Shown: piece by piece, positions 35,771-50,627 of the stretch
Layout: every line of letters starts with the position of its first letter
Numbering within the stretch: the first letter of the stretch is position 1
Source: Gavia stellata
Lineage: Eukaryota > Chordata > Aves > Gaviiformes > Gaviidae
Direction: 5' to 3'
NCBI RefSeq assembly: GCF_030936135.1
Contig: NC_082610.1
Span: 14,357,928-14,421,927 of the forward strand
DNA length: 64,000 nucleotides
Translations under genes and position numbers: made by a program
Notes under the pieces: generated by a model
The model's input: the letters and a program-made list of their open reading frames with translations, nothing else
Database searches by the model: none
Told to the model about the DNA's origin: nothing

Positions 35771-36443
35771 CAGCCTTCCCGCCCCTACACCGCTTCACCA
35801 GACGTCCCCTCCCGCAGCTGCGGCGCGCTGCCGAGGGCGGTGCGCGGCCGTCCAGGCCGGCGGGGGCCGGGCCCGCTCGCCCCGCGCTCGCCCGTGGGGG
35901 CGGCTGGCCGCCGCGCGGGACGTACGTGTTTTTTAAAGGATCTCCTCAAAGCGCACGGAGGGCGCCGCGGGACTCCTCCGCGGGCTGCGGCGGGAGCCGC
36001 TCCGGGGGGACCGGGGCCCCGCCTATCACCTCAGGGCAGGCAGCCGCCGGGCACGGGGCGCCCTCCCGCCCGCGCGGGCGGCGGGAAGGAGCCGGCGGCT
36101 CGCGCCGGGCGTGGAGCGCGAGCGCGCCTCCCCCCCCCCGCCCCCGCTACCGTGCTGCCGTTAGCGCGTGGCAGTTAGCGCGCAACCGCTCCCGGGGCGC
36201 GTGCCGCCGCAGGGGCTTCCGCGCGCGCCGTGTGCAGCGGCGTGAAGTGAGGCGGACGGGCGGGCGGGCGGGCCGCCGGCTGTTCCTCGCCTCACTCCCA
36301 CCCCCGCCGGGGCTTCGCCAGCGGCCGCTGCCGCCGGTGAGCGCTGGGAGGCGGCAGCGAGTCCCTGCCGCTGGATCCGCTCGGGGAAAGCGAACGAGCG
36401 AGCGAGACTTTTACCTTTTCTCTCTTTCCCGTCTTTACCCACC

Positions 36444-36506
36444 ATGCTGCGGACGCCGCTGCCCGCGGAGGAGAAGCGGCGGCTCGGCCCGGCGCCTTTC
36501 TCCTGA
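36444..36506 (+). promoter_or_regulatory. PDE3B: Upstream ORF 1 in PDE3B 5' UTR (20 codons)
   Basis: ATG in a favourable context (CACCATGC) opens a frame of 20 residues (MLRTPLPAEEK then RRLGPAPFS), with TGA at 36504-36506. It precedes the PDE3B start by 149 bases. If the transcript begins upstream of it, initiation here would reduce or delay PDE3B translation. Confidence 0.55.
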
Positions 36507-36510
36507 GGAG

Positions 36511-37771
<1,261 letters not shown>

Positions 37772-38187
37772 TAGCGGGTTTCTCAACTCGGTTTTGCAGA
37801 ATCGATATAATCCTTTATGTCTGCATAGAAGCTAGATCGTAATAATGTATTTGCTATAGGACAGAAGGCTCGCTCGCTTTTCATACGATCTTAAATATTA
37901 AAAAGTAGTTCTTATTGATTAAAACAAAACCCCAAACCAAACGTCTTCCGCTATCAGCTACCTTGTTATTTTGATTGTTACTTTTCCAAAGCCCACCACC
38001 TCCTCCGCTTCTGGCAGACTTTACGAGAGAAAGAAACCACAGCTTTCTAGCTGCTCAGCACTTCAGGTTCTTACCGCTTTCTATCGACAAAATGATTGCC
38101 AAGTGCTAAAGAAATAGCAGGTTTTGAGAGATATTATTTATCAACTGTTGGCGCTGTTTGAGTGGCAGCTGTCCTTCTGTCTTGCAG

Positions 38188-38234
38188 ATCACTGTCTCTT
38201 GTTTCTCCCTCTCAGCCTCTCTTCCTCGCTCCAC
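38188..38234 (+). other. Candidate cryptic exon in PDE3B intron 1
   Basis: A 47-base segment between a strong acceptor (TGTCCTTCTGTCTTGCAG) and a consensus donor (CAC/GTAAGT). Its length is not a multiple of three, so inclusion after exon 1 would shift the frame and probably trigger decay. It is pyrimidine-rich and may be a chance splice pair. Confidence 0.25.
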
Positions 38235-40929
38235 GTAAGTTAACATTAGGTTTGGGCTGATGGGATTTAAGAAACTTCTTTTTACTGAAGAGAGAGCTGT
38301 TCAGTAGAGTCTGGAGGGATGCCCGAAACGCTCAGTTTTCTTGAATGGAACTCTGTTGGTTTCTACCTCCCGGAAAACTTTTCAATGAGTCTTGTTTTTT
38401 GTAGCGCAAACCCCCGTGGGGGGGAGTTTGTTTTTATTTGGGAACTTGCACGTGAACTGCAGGAACATCGAGTTGTGTTGCCGGTGGAACTGGCCTGAGG
38501 CTGCGGCAAGTGGATTATCAGCCCGTAATAGGAGGGAAAATAGGGGGAGTGTATTTAATAAACGTGCAAGTGAACAGTTTCTGGGAAGTGATTGTTGCTG
38601 CAGAATCCCCCATCTACTACTGTTGTGTCTGAAATTCATGGATACTAAAGGAAATGTTCTAATTTTGCTTTGACATCTGTTCCATAATGCACTTGTGATT
38701 GACTGTGAAATAGGTCTGAGGAAATACGAGGTGAACCTGAAACGGTGGAGTAGTTTTCGACCATTTCTTTTCCTGTATTTGCACAATAGAATAATACAAC
38801 GGTAATTGTTTCTGCATAAAAGCTTAAAATGCAAGTATGCTGTAACAGGCTTCAGAAATAACTCATTCAATAAGTTTCAAATTATCTAATGTATACTATG
38901 AAGTAAACATTAAAATATTGTACTAGCAGTTAAGATATGTAGGCAATATTACATAATAATTTACTTTCTCTGCTCCCTTCTGGACAGTAAATGCTCTCTT
39001 TTTCTGTCACATTTGTCTGCAGTACAAAAACCTCAGAAAATGTGGTTTCATTAACCTTTCTAGATGATACAAGATATTTGTTGTTGTGCAAGTGACTAAA
39101 TGCTTCCTTTGATATTCGGCTCACTTCCTAAAAGCATGCGCGTATTTCAAGTTAAGGCATTTATTATTCTTTAAGTAACATCATAAATGTCAACCATAAC
39201 TAAATACGTAAAATTTATTGGCAGTACTTAAATCATACGTGTTCATAATAAAATGTAACTGTTTGGTAGACTTCCAGAATTTGATATCTTTGTTATCACT
39301 AGAAGTGAACAGCAACAACAAAGAGATCTGAGGATCTTTATTTTCCTAATAGTCTATTATGCTTTACAATAAATATTTGTGCTTTATTAAGCACAGTTTA
39401 AATGGGATTCAGAGATATATGTTCTGTGCAGTATTTTATATGTGATTTTATAAGCATAACGCAGGTTAAATCCTCTGATCTCCTGTCTGACTTGGAGAGA
39501 GATCAGACATTGTAGAGCTGATAAAACGTCAATTGTTTGGGCGGGGGCGGTGGGGAGAAGTAAGCCTATAATGTGTGACTTTATTTGAATAAACACTATG
39601 AGGTTTTTGTATTGCTTCCTTGAAACAGAAGGAGTGTATGCACTTAATGCTTTTCAGAGAGCATTTATTATGTGAAATTTCTTTAAGGACTGACTGCATG
39701 TTTTGCAGATCTTTATAAAATATTACAATGATTCTTTTCCAATATTAATATTCTAAGACAGCGAGTTTAATGAGCATTGTTAGGAAGATCAGTGGAGTAT
39801 AAGGAATGTGTTGCAGGTCCACCATGACAGGGATACTTTGATGAATGAGAGCGAAGTTGCTATTGTGATCCTATTAGATGTGTTTTGCAAGATTGTTATG
39901 AACCTCTTGTATGTAGAGGTTTGTATGAACCACTGCAAGCAGGGGTGCATAAGAACAAAAAAAGGCAGATGTAGATTTTAGCTACTTTTTGAGTAAAATA
40001 GGGAATGCTAGTATTGACCTTAATTTTTCTGTTACTTGTTGATTTGAAATTATGCCCAACTCTCTGTCTAGTTAAATACATGAGAAAATAATTATATTGA
40101 GTTGACTGGTTTTTTCATTAATAAGCTCAAGCCAAAAATTCTAAGAGGTCTGTGTGCATGGAGTGTGTGTGGGGGGAACGGGCATGTACAACCAGTAGTG
40201 TGTGCACCCTGGAATCGGGTGGAGCTATCCCTGTTTTTTGGGGTAGAAGTGGAAAGAGGCCCTGTCAGCACAACCCTGTAAATGCTTTCTAATTTGAGCA
40301 ATCTGTATGACAAATATTTAGATTATTGCTTTCTGTACTTGAACAGGTATGGCAACTATAATGCTGGAAGGTTGATTAAAACTAATTACCTTTATTCTTC
40401 TCTTTTATATGAGTGTCCATACTTCAGCCACCAAAGTCTACAAATTTGTGCTATGTGTGGCTTTTCTGCAGTACATACAGCTAGTAATGTAGTTTGAGAT
40501 GAAAGGAAAAGAGTCTTGAATAGATTATAGCCTTAATTTTTTATGTGAGTATACTTAAATGTCATTATCAAAATATAAATACACATAGAAGGAAGCAATA
40601 TGACTAATGTTAAGGTGAAAAAATATGCAAATGCAATGTCTTTTCTGAACTCTACTATATTAACACTTCTGCTCACAGAAATTCATATGATTTTAGCAGT
40701 AAACAGGCTTTTTGTATTCTTACTTCAGTATTTATCTTGGACCTAGAGAGGAATTGCTTATTAGCAGTATGACTGCAGTATTGATTGGTATTACAAATTT
40801 TGTGTAGATGATGTTTTCATTGCATGTATTAATTGGATGCTAATCTGCTACCTGTACCTACCGCTACTGGTATTCAAAGGGTTTATCTTCATAGACTGTT
40901 GCACAGTTAGCACTTAACCCTTCCCCGCG

Positions 40930-40954
40930 CCCCCCCCCCCCCCCCCCCCCCCCC
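40930..40954. repeat. Homopolymer C run of about 25 bases
   Basis: An uninterrupted C tract in PDE3B intron 1, preceded by CCCCGCG. Such runs are unstable and hard to sequence, so the exact length is uncertain. Confidence 0.9.
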
Positions 40955-43900
40955 TGCCCCATGAAAGCCAAATCAGAACTGGGAATCTAAAAGGTGCTTG
41001 TTAGTATTGCAGGTCTTATAAACACTCTATGTCCTGAAAAATACTGTAGTAAACCTTTTTTTTTTTTATTTTAACATGATGGTGAACATGTATATGAGAG
41101 CAAATAACTATGTGTAGGAACTCATACATAGGAACTTCTCAGAATCCAGAAAGAATATGTGATTTCTAAAATTATTATTTTTCCTTGAGTAAAGAATAGG
41201 TGTTCCTAAATAAATATACAGGCTATGTGTCCAAAACAGTCTGCAAACAGAGATGATACTCTTCCTAGCTACCTGACTAGGTTCAAACACATAGGAAGAC
41301 TGGTATATTTCATAGATAAAGACTGCTTTCATGTTGCACTCTGTTAATTACAGGAAGAATTGTTAGGTTGTTGGATTGAGTGCCACTGCTCCCTAGTTTC
41401 TGTTCCAAGCTATCTCATACCTTTGATGCGTTACCTTAGGAAGATCAGGACTCAATTTCAAAAGTTTAAAATATTTATGTAACTTGAAATTAATGCAGTT
41501 CCTTATTTGCTTAGACAAGTTATATCTGTGTCTGTTACCTATTTGTGAAACAAATTATAATTTGTCCTTAAGTACTCAGGGTATAAACTTTCTAGCGCAG
41601 AAGCTGTCAATATGTATTTTACAGTGTCTTAAAATTGTTAAATTTGGATACTGTTTGCAGCCTAGAAACATGTGAGCCTTTACCTGTTGATTGCAGTCAG
41701 TAACATAAAATGTAACTCTCCTTGCTATGTATTTGACAAACTAGCTCTTTGAAATTTTAAGTTTTCCCCTAATGATTACAATGACTGTTATCACAAGTGT
41801 ACCTGCATGTCAAGATTTGTTTCTGTTGTTAACAGAATCTTCATATCTCTTGGGTTTTTATTGTTTGTCTTATGAGGAAAATCAAGGTAGAATTGTGGGT
41901 GTGTTGAGCTGTGAATGTAATCAATTTCAATGGGATGCAATTGAGTGAGTGTGGGGAATAAACAAAGAGAAGGATTACATGGTGAAAACAATAGTCTTGG
42001 AAAATTGTTTTTGCAACCATATTTCAGATGAGTAGGATTATATTGTTTCTGTCTGGTTCTCTCTGACCTTGACAAAATATTTTGTGCTAGATGAAATGTG
42101 AAATGGGAAGACTCTTGGTAAGAGTTGCATCCTTTTTTCTTCTTTCTTTCTTCTTTTTTGTTTTATAAAGTTATATTCTTGAAATATCATACCAGAAAGA
42201 AAGGAAAATTTGAGCATGGTCTGCTAATAGAGACCTGTAGACAGGTCAGAGTTTAAGATGGTATCCTCTGGCAAAGCGACCACCAGGACCATACAGTGGT
42301 TCACAGAGAATGACAAAGAATGCTGTTAGGGTGACTGAGTGCAGTTAAGAGCTGTGTTAGCTAAGTTTTACCTTAAGCTGGTTTTTAGATATCCAGGGCT
42401 GGATGGCAGCTCATGTTCTGGACAGAAAAAGTATGCTAAAAGCAGGGAAACATGTCTGTAAGTCGTCAGTGTAGCAAAGGGGGTTGACTGTTTCTGCAGG
42501 TGTGGTTTCCTGGAAAGAAAATGTAAAAAGGGAAAGGAAGGAGGTCAAAGACAACTGCTGTGGAAATGCTGGAGAAATCTGGAGGAAGGTGAGGCTGGCA
42601 TATTACAGGAGTGACCAGAGTGCCAATAGGAAAGAAATGGAGGAAGCTAGGAGAGAAGGTTCTAAGAACTGGGTGATTGACTTCTAAACAGACAGGAACC
42701 ACGGATGCTAATAAATTAGAGTTCACAGGGTAACAAGTAATGGTTACAGATGATGGTATTTGGGAAGGGGAAGTGTGACAGAAACAGATCCGAGAGATCT
42801 GTCCTTAAGGAAGACCAGTTAAGTGAATGGCCTTATCGGTGAGTGTGACCAAATGAAGTGTTCTAGGAACTAGAGGCAGCATAACTATGTATGACTGATG
42901 AAATAAAATTATAGTTTCCGGAGCAGTTTTATATTTGCAAATGGATCATACAGCTTTGGAAAAGGATGTAATTCATAGAAATACAGGCAGCTGGTGACCA
43001 GGAGTAAGTTTTGATGTGGTGGGCCATACCTACTTTTTCATAGCTTTTATAGGTAGCATGTTCCTTTGAAACAAGTGCAAATTTACTGGGAGAGGGACAG
43101 AATGGGGCACAGATATCCAAGTAATTTTTTTATATCCCTCTATTTGTTTGAGAGTTCAATATTTATGAAAACCAGTGCTGCTATGCAGAACATTCATGAC
43201 TACCAGTGCTACCTCACTTTGTGCAGGAGGTGTGGAAAAAGCTGACATATTTCCAATTAAATGACTGATTGAATAGTAATCCTGACAAGTTTTGTTACCC
43301 AGTACTGAGTTGCCAGCCTTAATGTTCCTTTATGCAAACACAAATACCTTCACTAAGTTAAAGGCACATTTGCAGCAAATGTTCCTTTTGTTGTTAATTT
43401 GATAAATAAAAGTTTGTTTTATGGAATGTTAAAATGATCTTTTTCCTATATAATTTACTACTTTTAAGCTATTCAAGTTACTATAGAAAATGTACCACGT
43501 GAAGCTGTATTTGGGTGCTTTGGATTAGGTTTTGACAGATCTTCCCTCTTTTATGAGGAACATTCCAGGCTTTTTGGTATGAATTAAGCAATATAGGTAC
43601 GTTGATTTAGCTATATCCATGCTGGTAATAGTAATTGAGAAATATACATGGGGTTTAATTTGGGGTGAGTATTTTTAGTATGCCCAAACCAGCCAGTGTT
43701 GCTCCCCTACCCCAGAGGAACTGTACCACTGTTAAGCGGTGATACAGCAAGCCTGTGTCACATCTGCTTGTTTCTGTCTATTGTCAGTACAGTTTTATCA
43801 GCAAAGTTTATAATATAGAATAAACTCTTCTGAAAGTGTGTGAAACTTAAGGTTTGCAGAGGGAAGTTTTATCAGTTTTATTGAAATAACAGCTTAACTA

Positions 43901-46900
43901 TAACTCCCTGCATAGGCACTATGGTATTAGCATGCCTCTTTTAACCTTCATTATTGGTCATGTTACATTTACTTTTGATTAGGTTAAACCCTTTTAACAG
44001 GATAGGAGCTAAACTAGAAGCTAAAAAAGGTGTTCTTATACTAGGCTCACTGTCCGCAACTTTAGCATGATTTTTGTTCCAATGTGACCTAAAATTAAAG
44101 GCCTGTATTTACATTTAGGGTCTTTTTATTTTTCTTAGAGTCAGTTTAATATTACAGATTCAATCATAACTTATTTTCTGGGGGTTTTTAATGTTGGTTT
44201 GTGGTTTGTTTTTTTTTTTTTTTTCTCCTAGGCACTGTTGTGTGATACCTGTTTGCCACTTCAGGAATATAGTTTTGTTCCTTCCATCTAGTAGATTCTC
44301 TTAAAAGAAGACTAAATTTCTGGGTACTCTAAGTTATTAATATAGGATAAGAAGACAGGTTTTTTTTCAGAACAGGTATCAGTGAGTTTTTCTAGTACTT
44401 TAGGCTCTCCAGAACAGTTTCTATTCTTTCACACAAATTGCTGATACACCTACTGTTTTTTCAACATTTGATGACTGATAATCTGAGGATTAGTGTTTAT
44501 TTTCTTTGGGAGAGATGTATGGTGGCTAAGGAACCTAACAGTGTGTATGCTTTACAGAAGTGGATGGCCTCTGAGCTGGGCTTGTAACCTGGGAAAGGAT
44601 AGGTGTGAACTGACTTTTTGTGAGCTTTCTCCAAGGCAGGGATTGATCTCTGTATTTATAGGACATCATCAGTAGTTAATAAAATTCAATGTCATGTGTG
44701 TCATTTAATGATGCTAACTTTAAAAAGAAAGGTATGTATTTGAAGGAAGTCTTAAGTAATTATTGTCTTGATTAACGTCCACACTAACCTTCATTTCATT
44801 TGGTTTGCCACCCAGACAGTGTAATGTGTAAATGCACTCACAGGCTCTTTGATACCCGCTCTTGCAATTCTGTAGTACCCCACACATTCTCACTCTCTTA
44901 AATTATCCTCATTACATAATACAAAATTGTATTTCAGTTAATTTAAACTGCATTTTTGTAGATACAAGCAGTTATAGTCTTATGTGTGGGTAGTAGGGGA
45001 GGGAAGTTTGTGTTGAAACCTGAAGCTGTCACTAGCAGACAGCAAAAGTTTAGATCCTGCTGTGCCTGTGAAACACCATCAGGTCTGGCACTGCCCTGAA
45101 GGAATTGGCTTGGACTGGAAGAAATAAAAGCACACTAGCACGGTTTTCCTCTTGACTCGCTGGATCTGCGAGAAGCAGGCTGTATTTTGCTCAGGGAAAG
45201 ATGAATGTTGATCTGTGTTATCCTGTTTCCATTGAGATTGTCCATACAAAAGTGCACTGAAACACAGGTGTACCTACTGTGTATTGCTGCTTATAGACTG
45301 GAGTAAATAAACACATACATTCATTATGATAGGGGCTTGGTTCTTCCCAACATGTTAGTATGTGATAGGGCAGTGTATTTCATGTCTTAACTAGAAAACA
45401 CAAGCGAGCTTGTGTTGTCCACCCTGTATGTGTCCTCCTTTTGTCCTTGTTTTAGCTAACAGCATTTTCGGGGCAGCATGGTATCCGTTTGGGGATCACT
45501 GAAGCATGCCTACAAAGTAAATTTCAAATGAAACTTGCAATGAGAGAATTTCAGTTGATTATGCACACAGATGTTTAACTAGGCATCTTCTAGTCAGGTT
45601 TTTTTGGTTATTTTTACTAGTAAAAAGCTAAGGAATATTAGGTAGGATCTTTCCAGTGATTAACAAAATGTAGTATGTCTATCTGAAGTCAAAATGAGTG
45701 ATTACCATGATGTAAATAACAGCTTTGTGCTGTTATGGCAAGGCATTGAAAGTATCTCAACTTACTTTTATGTAGTTATAGGAAAGCATTAATTAGAATC
45801 TGTATCAGAGATTCTTGCTGCTTTTTATTCACCATAGCAGAATGTTTCCATGCCATGGTGATATTGAAAATCTAAGTTTTCCTTCTATTTGGAGTTTCTG
45901 GTTGAACAAGTTTTATTAAGAAAGAAGATTTTGGAACAGCTTTTGTGTTAATGACTAGGCTTTTTTGTCATTGCTTTTAATTAATTTATTTTTCATAACT
46001 GGCAACCCGTTTGTTGTATGCCAAAGAATTTTTAAAGAAGCTTGAAAATAATAGATTTGCAAGTGATTTTCTATGATGTCAAGATGAAAATAAGAAGACG
46101 GGAGTAGATGAGCAGAGGCAGATGCTGGCTATTGCTTGTAAGGGTGGCCTGTTTTCAAACCTTCTGGGACAATGACCGTCATATCGGAGACAGCTGTAGA
46201 ATGTTCTGAAGAAGAAAATAGTACTTCAGTCTATGTGTGAAGGATAACAATTTTTTTATATGAAGAATAAAAATCAAAACTAGTTAAACCCTAAGCTTCA
46301 AACAATCTTGTTAAAACTAAGTAAAACTCTGTGCTTACATATGAATTTTGTGTAACCCATTATTAAGACAGTTAAGGATAAAATTTCAGGACAAATTCAT
46401 TTAGAAACTGATGTTATATCCGTAAATATGAAATTGATATCTTGTTCAGGAAAGTATCTTACAACTTTAGAAAAGATTCAAACTGTGTTTCATGTGATAA
46501 AGAGATACCATTTTGGGATTAACTGCAAAAGTCAATACAGCTTTAATAACAGACCTATAAAGGTACATAGTTAGTCTTATGTAACTTTCCTTGTATGAGA
46601 CTAGTTGCTGTTAAAAATCTCATTGCTAAAGATTTGTAAGTCTTCTATACTTGCCTTAACACTTAGTCTAGTAGGGAGCTCCCTAGAGTCAGCAGAGCAC
46701 TTAAGCTTTCAAGTGGAAAAGAATATGTGTTTTACAGTGTTTAAGCATTGAGATTATAGTCCTTACTTGTTTAAAAATTCCAGGGTTTAATGTAATTTAT
46801 GACTTTAGCTCTCTAGTAGCAAGTGTTAACAATCTCAAATGAATACCTTCTTAAAGTTACATTCTTTTAACCTGTCTGGTGATGGACAGGATCAGTGTGC

Positions 46901-49095
46901 CTTTGGAAGGCACATCTTTATTTTTAATTATTTGGGCCTTGAAAGTACAAGAAAAATAATTTCTCAGGAGATTAACATTCAATAGTAAATTGCTTACTTG
47001 CTTATCTTTTTTTGAAATGTCATTTTTCTTTCTCTTTCCCTGTCCTTAGTTGTTTTTAATTTTACAATGATTTTAACACCTCTTCCTACCAGTGTGTTCT
47101 TTCTCTTTCTACATGTTACAAGATCAGTAACATAATTTGGTCCAAAATTACAAGTCTGTTTCAGCAAAGACATAAAAATGTTCTCACTGAAAACATTTTA
47201 CTTTTTTAGAAACCTAGCAATCGAATTATTGTTTAAAAAAATGTGTAGACATTTGGTAACATATAATTTATGAAATAGAATAATTAAATATTTCTCTGCA
47301 TTTACAGCATAAAAATATTTCTAGAATCCCTTACTTCAGTACCATGTAAATTTCCATTATCGAAAAATGATACAAAAGTGGACTGAATTTGAAAAGGCGC
47401 GTACATTTATTTTTGACATACTCATACAGACCTTATCCTTTACCTTGATACTATACAATATTGTAAAGTTCTTTGTTTTTAAAATTTTGTTGTTTTATTT
47501 CTGCAAGTTAGATGGAAGGTGCTTACTCACCTCCTTCATTCTCTGTAAGCATAACTGCAAATTTATTTGTAAGATCTGAGCTCTTAATATGTAGGCTTTT
47601 GTAGTTAAGAACTTATTCTTCGCTGCCCAAAGAGAATCTGTATGTCTTTGGTAGTTTCAAAGCTGATAACAATCCTCTGTTTATTTCCTGGATAGAGGGG
47701 ACAAAGGTTTTCTAGGTTGTTTTTTTTTGTTTTTTGTTCGTTTTGTTTTGGTTTTTTTGACAAGACTAAGCCTTTAGCCATCTTGTTTATGTTTTGCATC
47801 TTTCCTATTATAAGCAAGTGAGGAGGGAGAAATAGAAGTAGTTTTGGCTCAAGTTCTGTAGTTCTAGCAGGAGTAGCTGGCTGACTAATGATAATAGGGA
47901 ACGTCTTTTTCTTCCCATCAGCTCTGCTTCACTTACTGAGATGTTCTGCAGTGGTAGCCCTGCAGATTTCAGCAAGAGGGGTAAGCCAAGAAAAGCCAGA
48001 GTCATAAAGAACAGCGAGTTCCCTGCATCTGTCTTGTCATGAGTGTCATTTGGGAGGTTATCTAGCTTGGTAGGCAGAGCTGTATTTTTCTTCTCGTGTC
48101 CCAGTCAGAGTATAGCAGGAGGCAGAGCTGGATAAAAACTGTGTATTGTGATGGTGGATTCTGTAGTTGGTGGATTGTTACAAGGCGGATAACAGTTCTG
48201 AGTATTGCAAAAGTACTACATCGTTAGTATTTGGATAGACTTCCAAGCCTTTGTAGAGGCTAACCTTCTATGCAAAATGGTCTTATTATACATCAATTAC
48301 ATAACTGAAATGGTTAAGTCATTTGGTGCCTATGTTCTTATTTAGATATAAGTATTTTTTAGTGCCCTCTGACAGAACTTGTATGTGGATGTTCCTCCGC
48401 TTGGTTCTAATCCAGGCATCTAAAACCCCATTTTATGTCCTCAGCAGCCATTTTATGTCATGGTTTTGGAGAACCTGTCTGAACCTTGAATCCCATAACC
48501 TAAAGCTGTCATGTGGCTCATTATTTTTCTCAGGGTTTCTTGATCCATTGTTGAGTAGGGTTGGGGTGGGAATCTTTTGTATCCCAGCATAACCCTGCAA
48601 CAAGAGGCTCGCTAGCGTGTGCTGGTTTGCTTCCTTCCCCTACAGGGATATTCGGGTTCCTCAGCATGCCTTGTGTCATCACAGGTTTTCTGCCTATCGT
48701 TGCCTCTTCATCCCTGAAACTTCTTGATCTCTTTCTGGAATTTCCATAATCACATACCAGACTACTTCCTTTATATTTTTCTGAGCTGGCTTTCCATTCA
48801 ATTGAGGAAAATTGTCTATTGGTGAAGAAAACATTTCTTTCTTTTTTTCTTCTGCCTTCCTACCTACTATGTGCGTACTGCAACGTCAGAATGAAAAGAA
48901 ATGCAGGTGTATGGGAAGAATCTAGGAAGTGATGCAGAGGAAAACTATACTATAGAGTAGAAAAGTCTGCTGATGGAAACATCTACATTTAAAGAAAAAC
49001 ATCACTGAGGTGCTAACAAGTAGTTAATTGCTGATTAAGCCAGAACATTGATATCATGTAAACATGGTAGCCCTTTTCTGTTTCTTACTTTCTAG

Positions 49096-50175
49096 ATAAG
49101 TATAGTTGCCAGTGCATACCTGCATACTGTTCTTCGAAGTTTTATTTCAGGCCGCTCATTTGTCTGTACCCGTGGGCTTCTTGGCCTAACACTTCGTGGT
49201 TTTTGTTTTGGAATATGGATAAGTTATGAAACTAGATTTGAGCAAGAAGGCCTCCCAAGAAGCTGGAGAATCCGTGATGTATTTGAAAGGATGAGACTTC
49301 CAGTTACTGGAAAATCAGGACTGTTTTAGACCTCCTTTTAGAGCGGTTCTAACTTGATATGAACCTCGCCTCCTGAGTGACTAAGTTTTTGTGAAAGAAA
49401 TAGTGAAAAGTCCCTAACGTCGCCTCCTCCCTGCACCTTCACCCTCTTTAGCGGTCAGGAAGCTGCCGTGACAGGTTGTTCTGGCTAGCTGTCATCTGTC
49501 TATTTCAGAATGCTTTAGGGGATTTCCCACTTAAAATTGCACTGGGTAGGTCAGTCAGTGAAGGTGGGAGACTTTTTTTTCAGCAGTAAATTTCATGTGC
49601 ATTTTGCCTTGGGGAAACGTTGCCCAGAAGTGTTAATCAAAAAATGTTACTTTTATCTTGCCTTTTTGCTTTCTTTGTGTCCCGCAACTACTCCATAGTA
49701 CAGAAAAACAGTTATATTTTACACCAAATAAGTACCGATGTCAGCACATAAAAGCTCTGGCTGGAAATAGTTTGTTTCATGTTTATTCACGTCCTGAAAT
49801 GACCAAACTCACATTTAAAGATAAACCCTAAAATTATCCTTTTTTTTGTGTGTGCAGTATATTGTCAGAAAGGCCAATATTTGCATTTTTTATTAATGTA
49901 TTTGATTTTCTTATTTGCTCTAGAATCTGCAATTCCCCTGAACGATAGCTCACTGAGATCTATGCTCTCTACATTTTTTTAGATCAAAATGTGATTTTTG
50001 TTTTCCTTGGTGTACACAGCAACTCTTTTGTGATACTTTTTTAAAACATGCTTCCTACTGATATATGAATACACATCTATTTGAAGTGAATGTGAAGTAG
50101 TTTCATAGATCTTGATGTTTGTATCTAATTTACTTTGGGTATAAAAAAAAATAAAGGAAAATTCTGGAATTATAA
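49096..50175 (+). other. Candidate 3'-terminal coding exon within PDE3B intron 1
   Basis: A strong acceptor (CCCTTTTCTGTTTCTTACTTTCTAG) precedes an open frame from 49096 to TAG at 49327-49329: 77 codons starting ISIVASAYLHTVLRSF, without an initiator ATG. A hydrophobic stretch GLLGLTLRGFCFGIWISY is followed by a charged tail ending GKSGLF. AATAAA (50150-50155) could close a UTR of about 830 bases. The frame starts in phase 0, so splicing from PDE3B exon 1 (also phase 0) would be in frame. I do not recognise the protein. Open frames of this length are common by chance, so the case rests on the splice site, composition and polyadenylation signal together. Confidence 0.35.
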
Positions 50176-50601
50176 AGTTAGAATCAGAGATACAGATAAT
50201 TTGATGTTTTATGTAAAATCTGCGGGTGACTAATTTTTTTTAAACTTAATTTGTGGCAGAAACTTTCAGTAGTGCAAATGCAAATTAAAAGTATCTCTGA
50301 CGTATTTTTTTATTTTAGATGATGTTTTCTTTCTCGTGTTTTCCTTCTCAATTAAAAAGAAAACGCAGTGTAGACAGCTACTGCAAAGGTGTGAGAAAAT
50401 TAAAAATGCATGCACAAAACTGCTGTAAAAGTTAATTTACAGGTCTGATAGGTTAACTGTAAAGAGTTAGTCAAGGGTTAAGCTCAGTGTGTTTCGCTGG
50501 CTGCTGAGTGAAACAGGATGCAGTGACTACATTGTCAGACTGCTGGTGTGAGTGCAAACAGATGAGGAAATGCTGGATCAGGCACTTCAGCAACTTGGGC
50601 T

Positions 50602-50627
50602 GTTACCTAGGAAACCGCTTGCGTCAT
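50602..50627. promoter_or_regulatory. RFX-like X-box next to C/EBP-ATF-like site
   Basis: GTTACCTAGGAAAC (50602-50615) is one base from the palindromic RFX X-box. TTGCGTCAT (50619-50627) is close to a C/EBP-ATF composite element. Both lie in a less AT-rich block of PDE3B intron 1. Binding is inferred from motif match only. Confidence 0.3.

Noticed and set aside
38382-38870. 162-codon minus-strand open frame in PDE3B intron 1
   Set aside because: About one open frame of this length is expected by chance in a window of this size; no recognisable domain or splice context.
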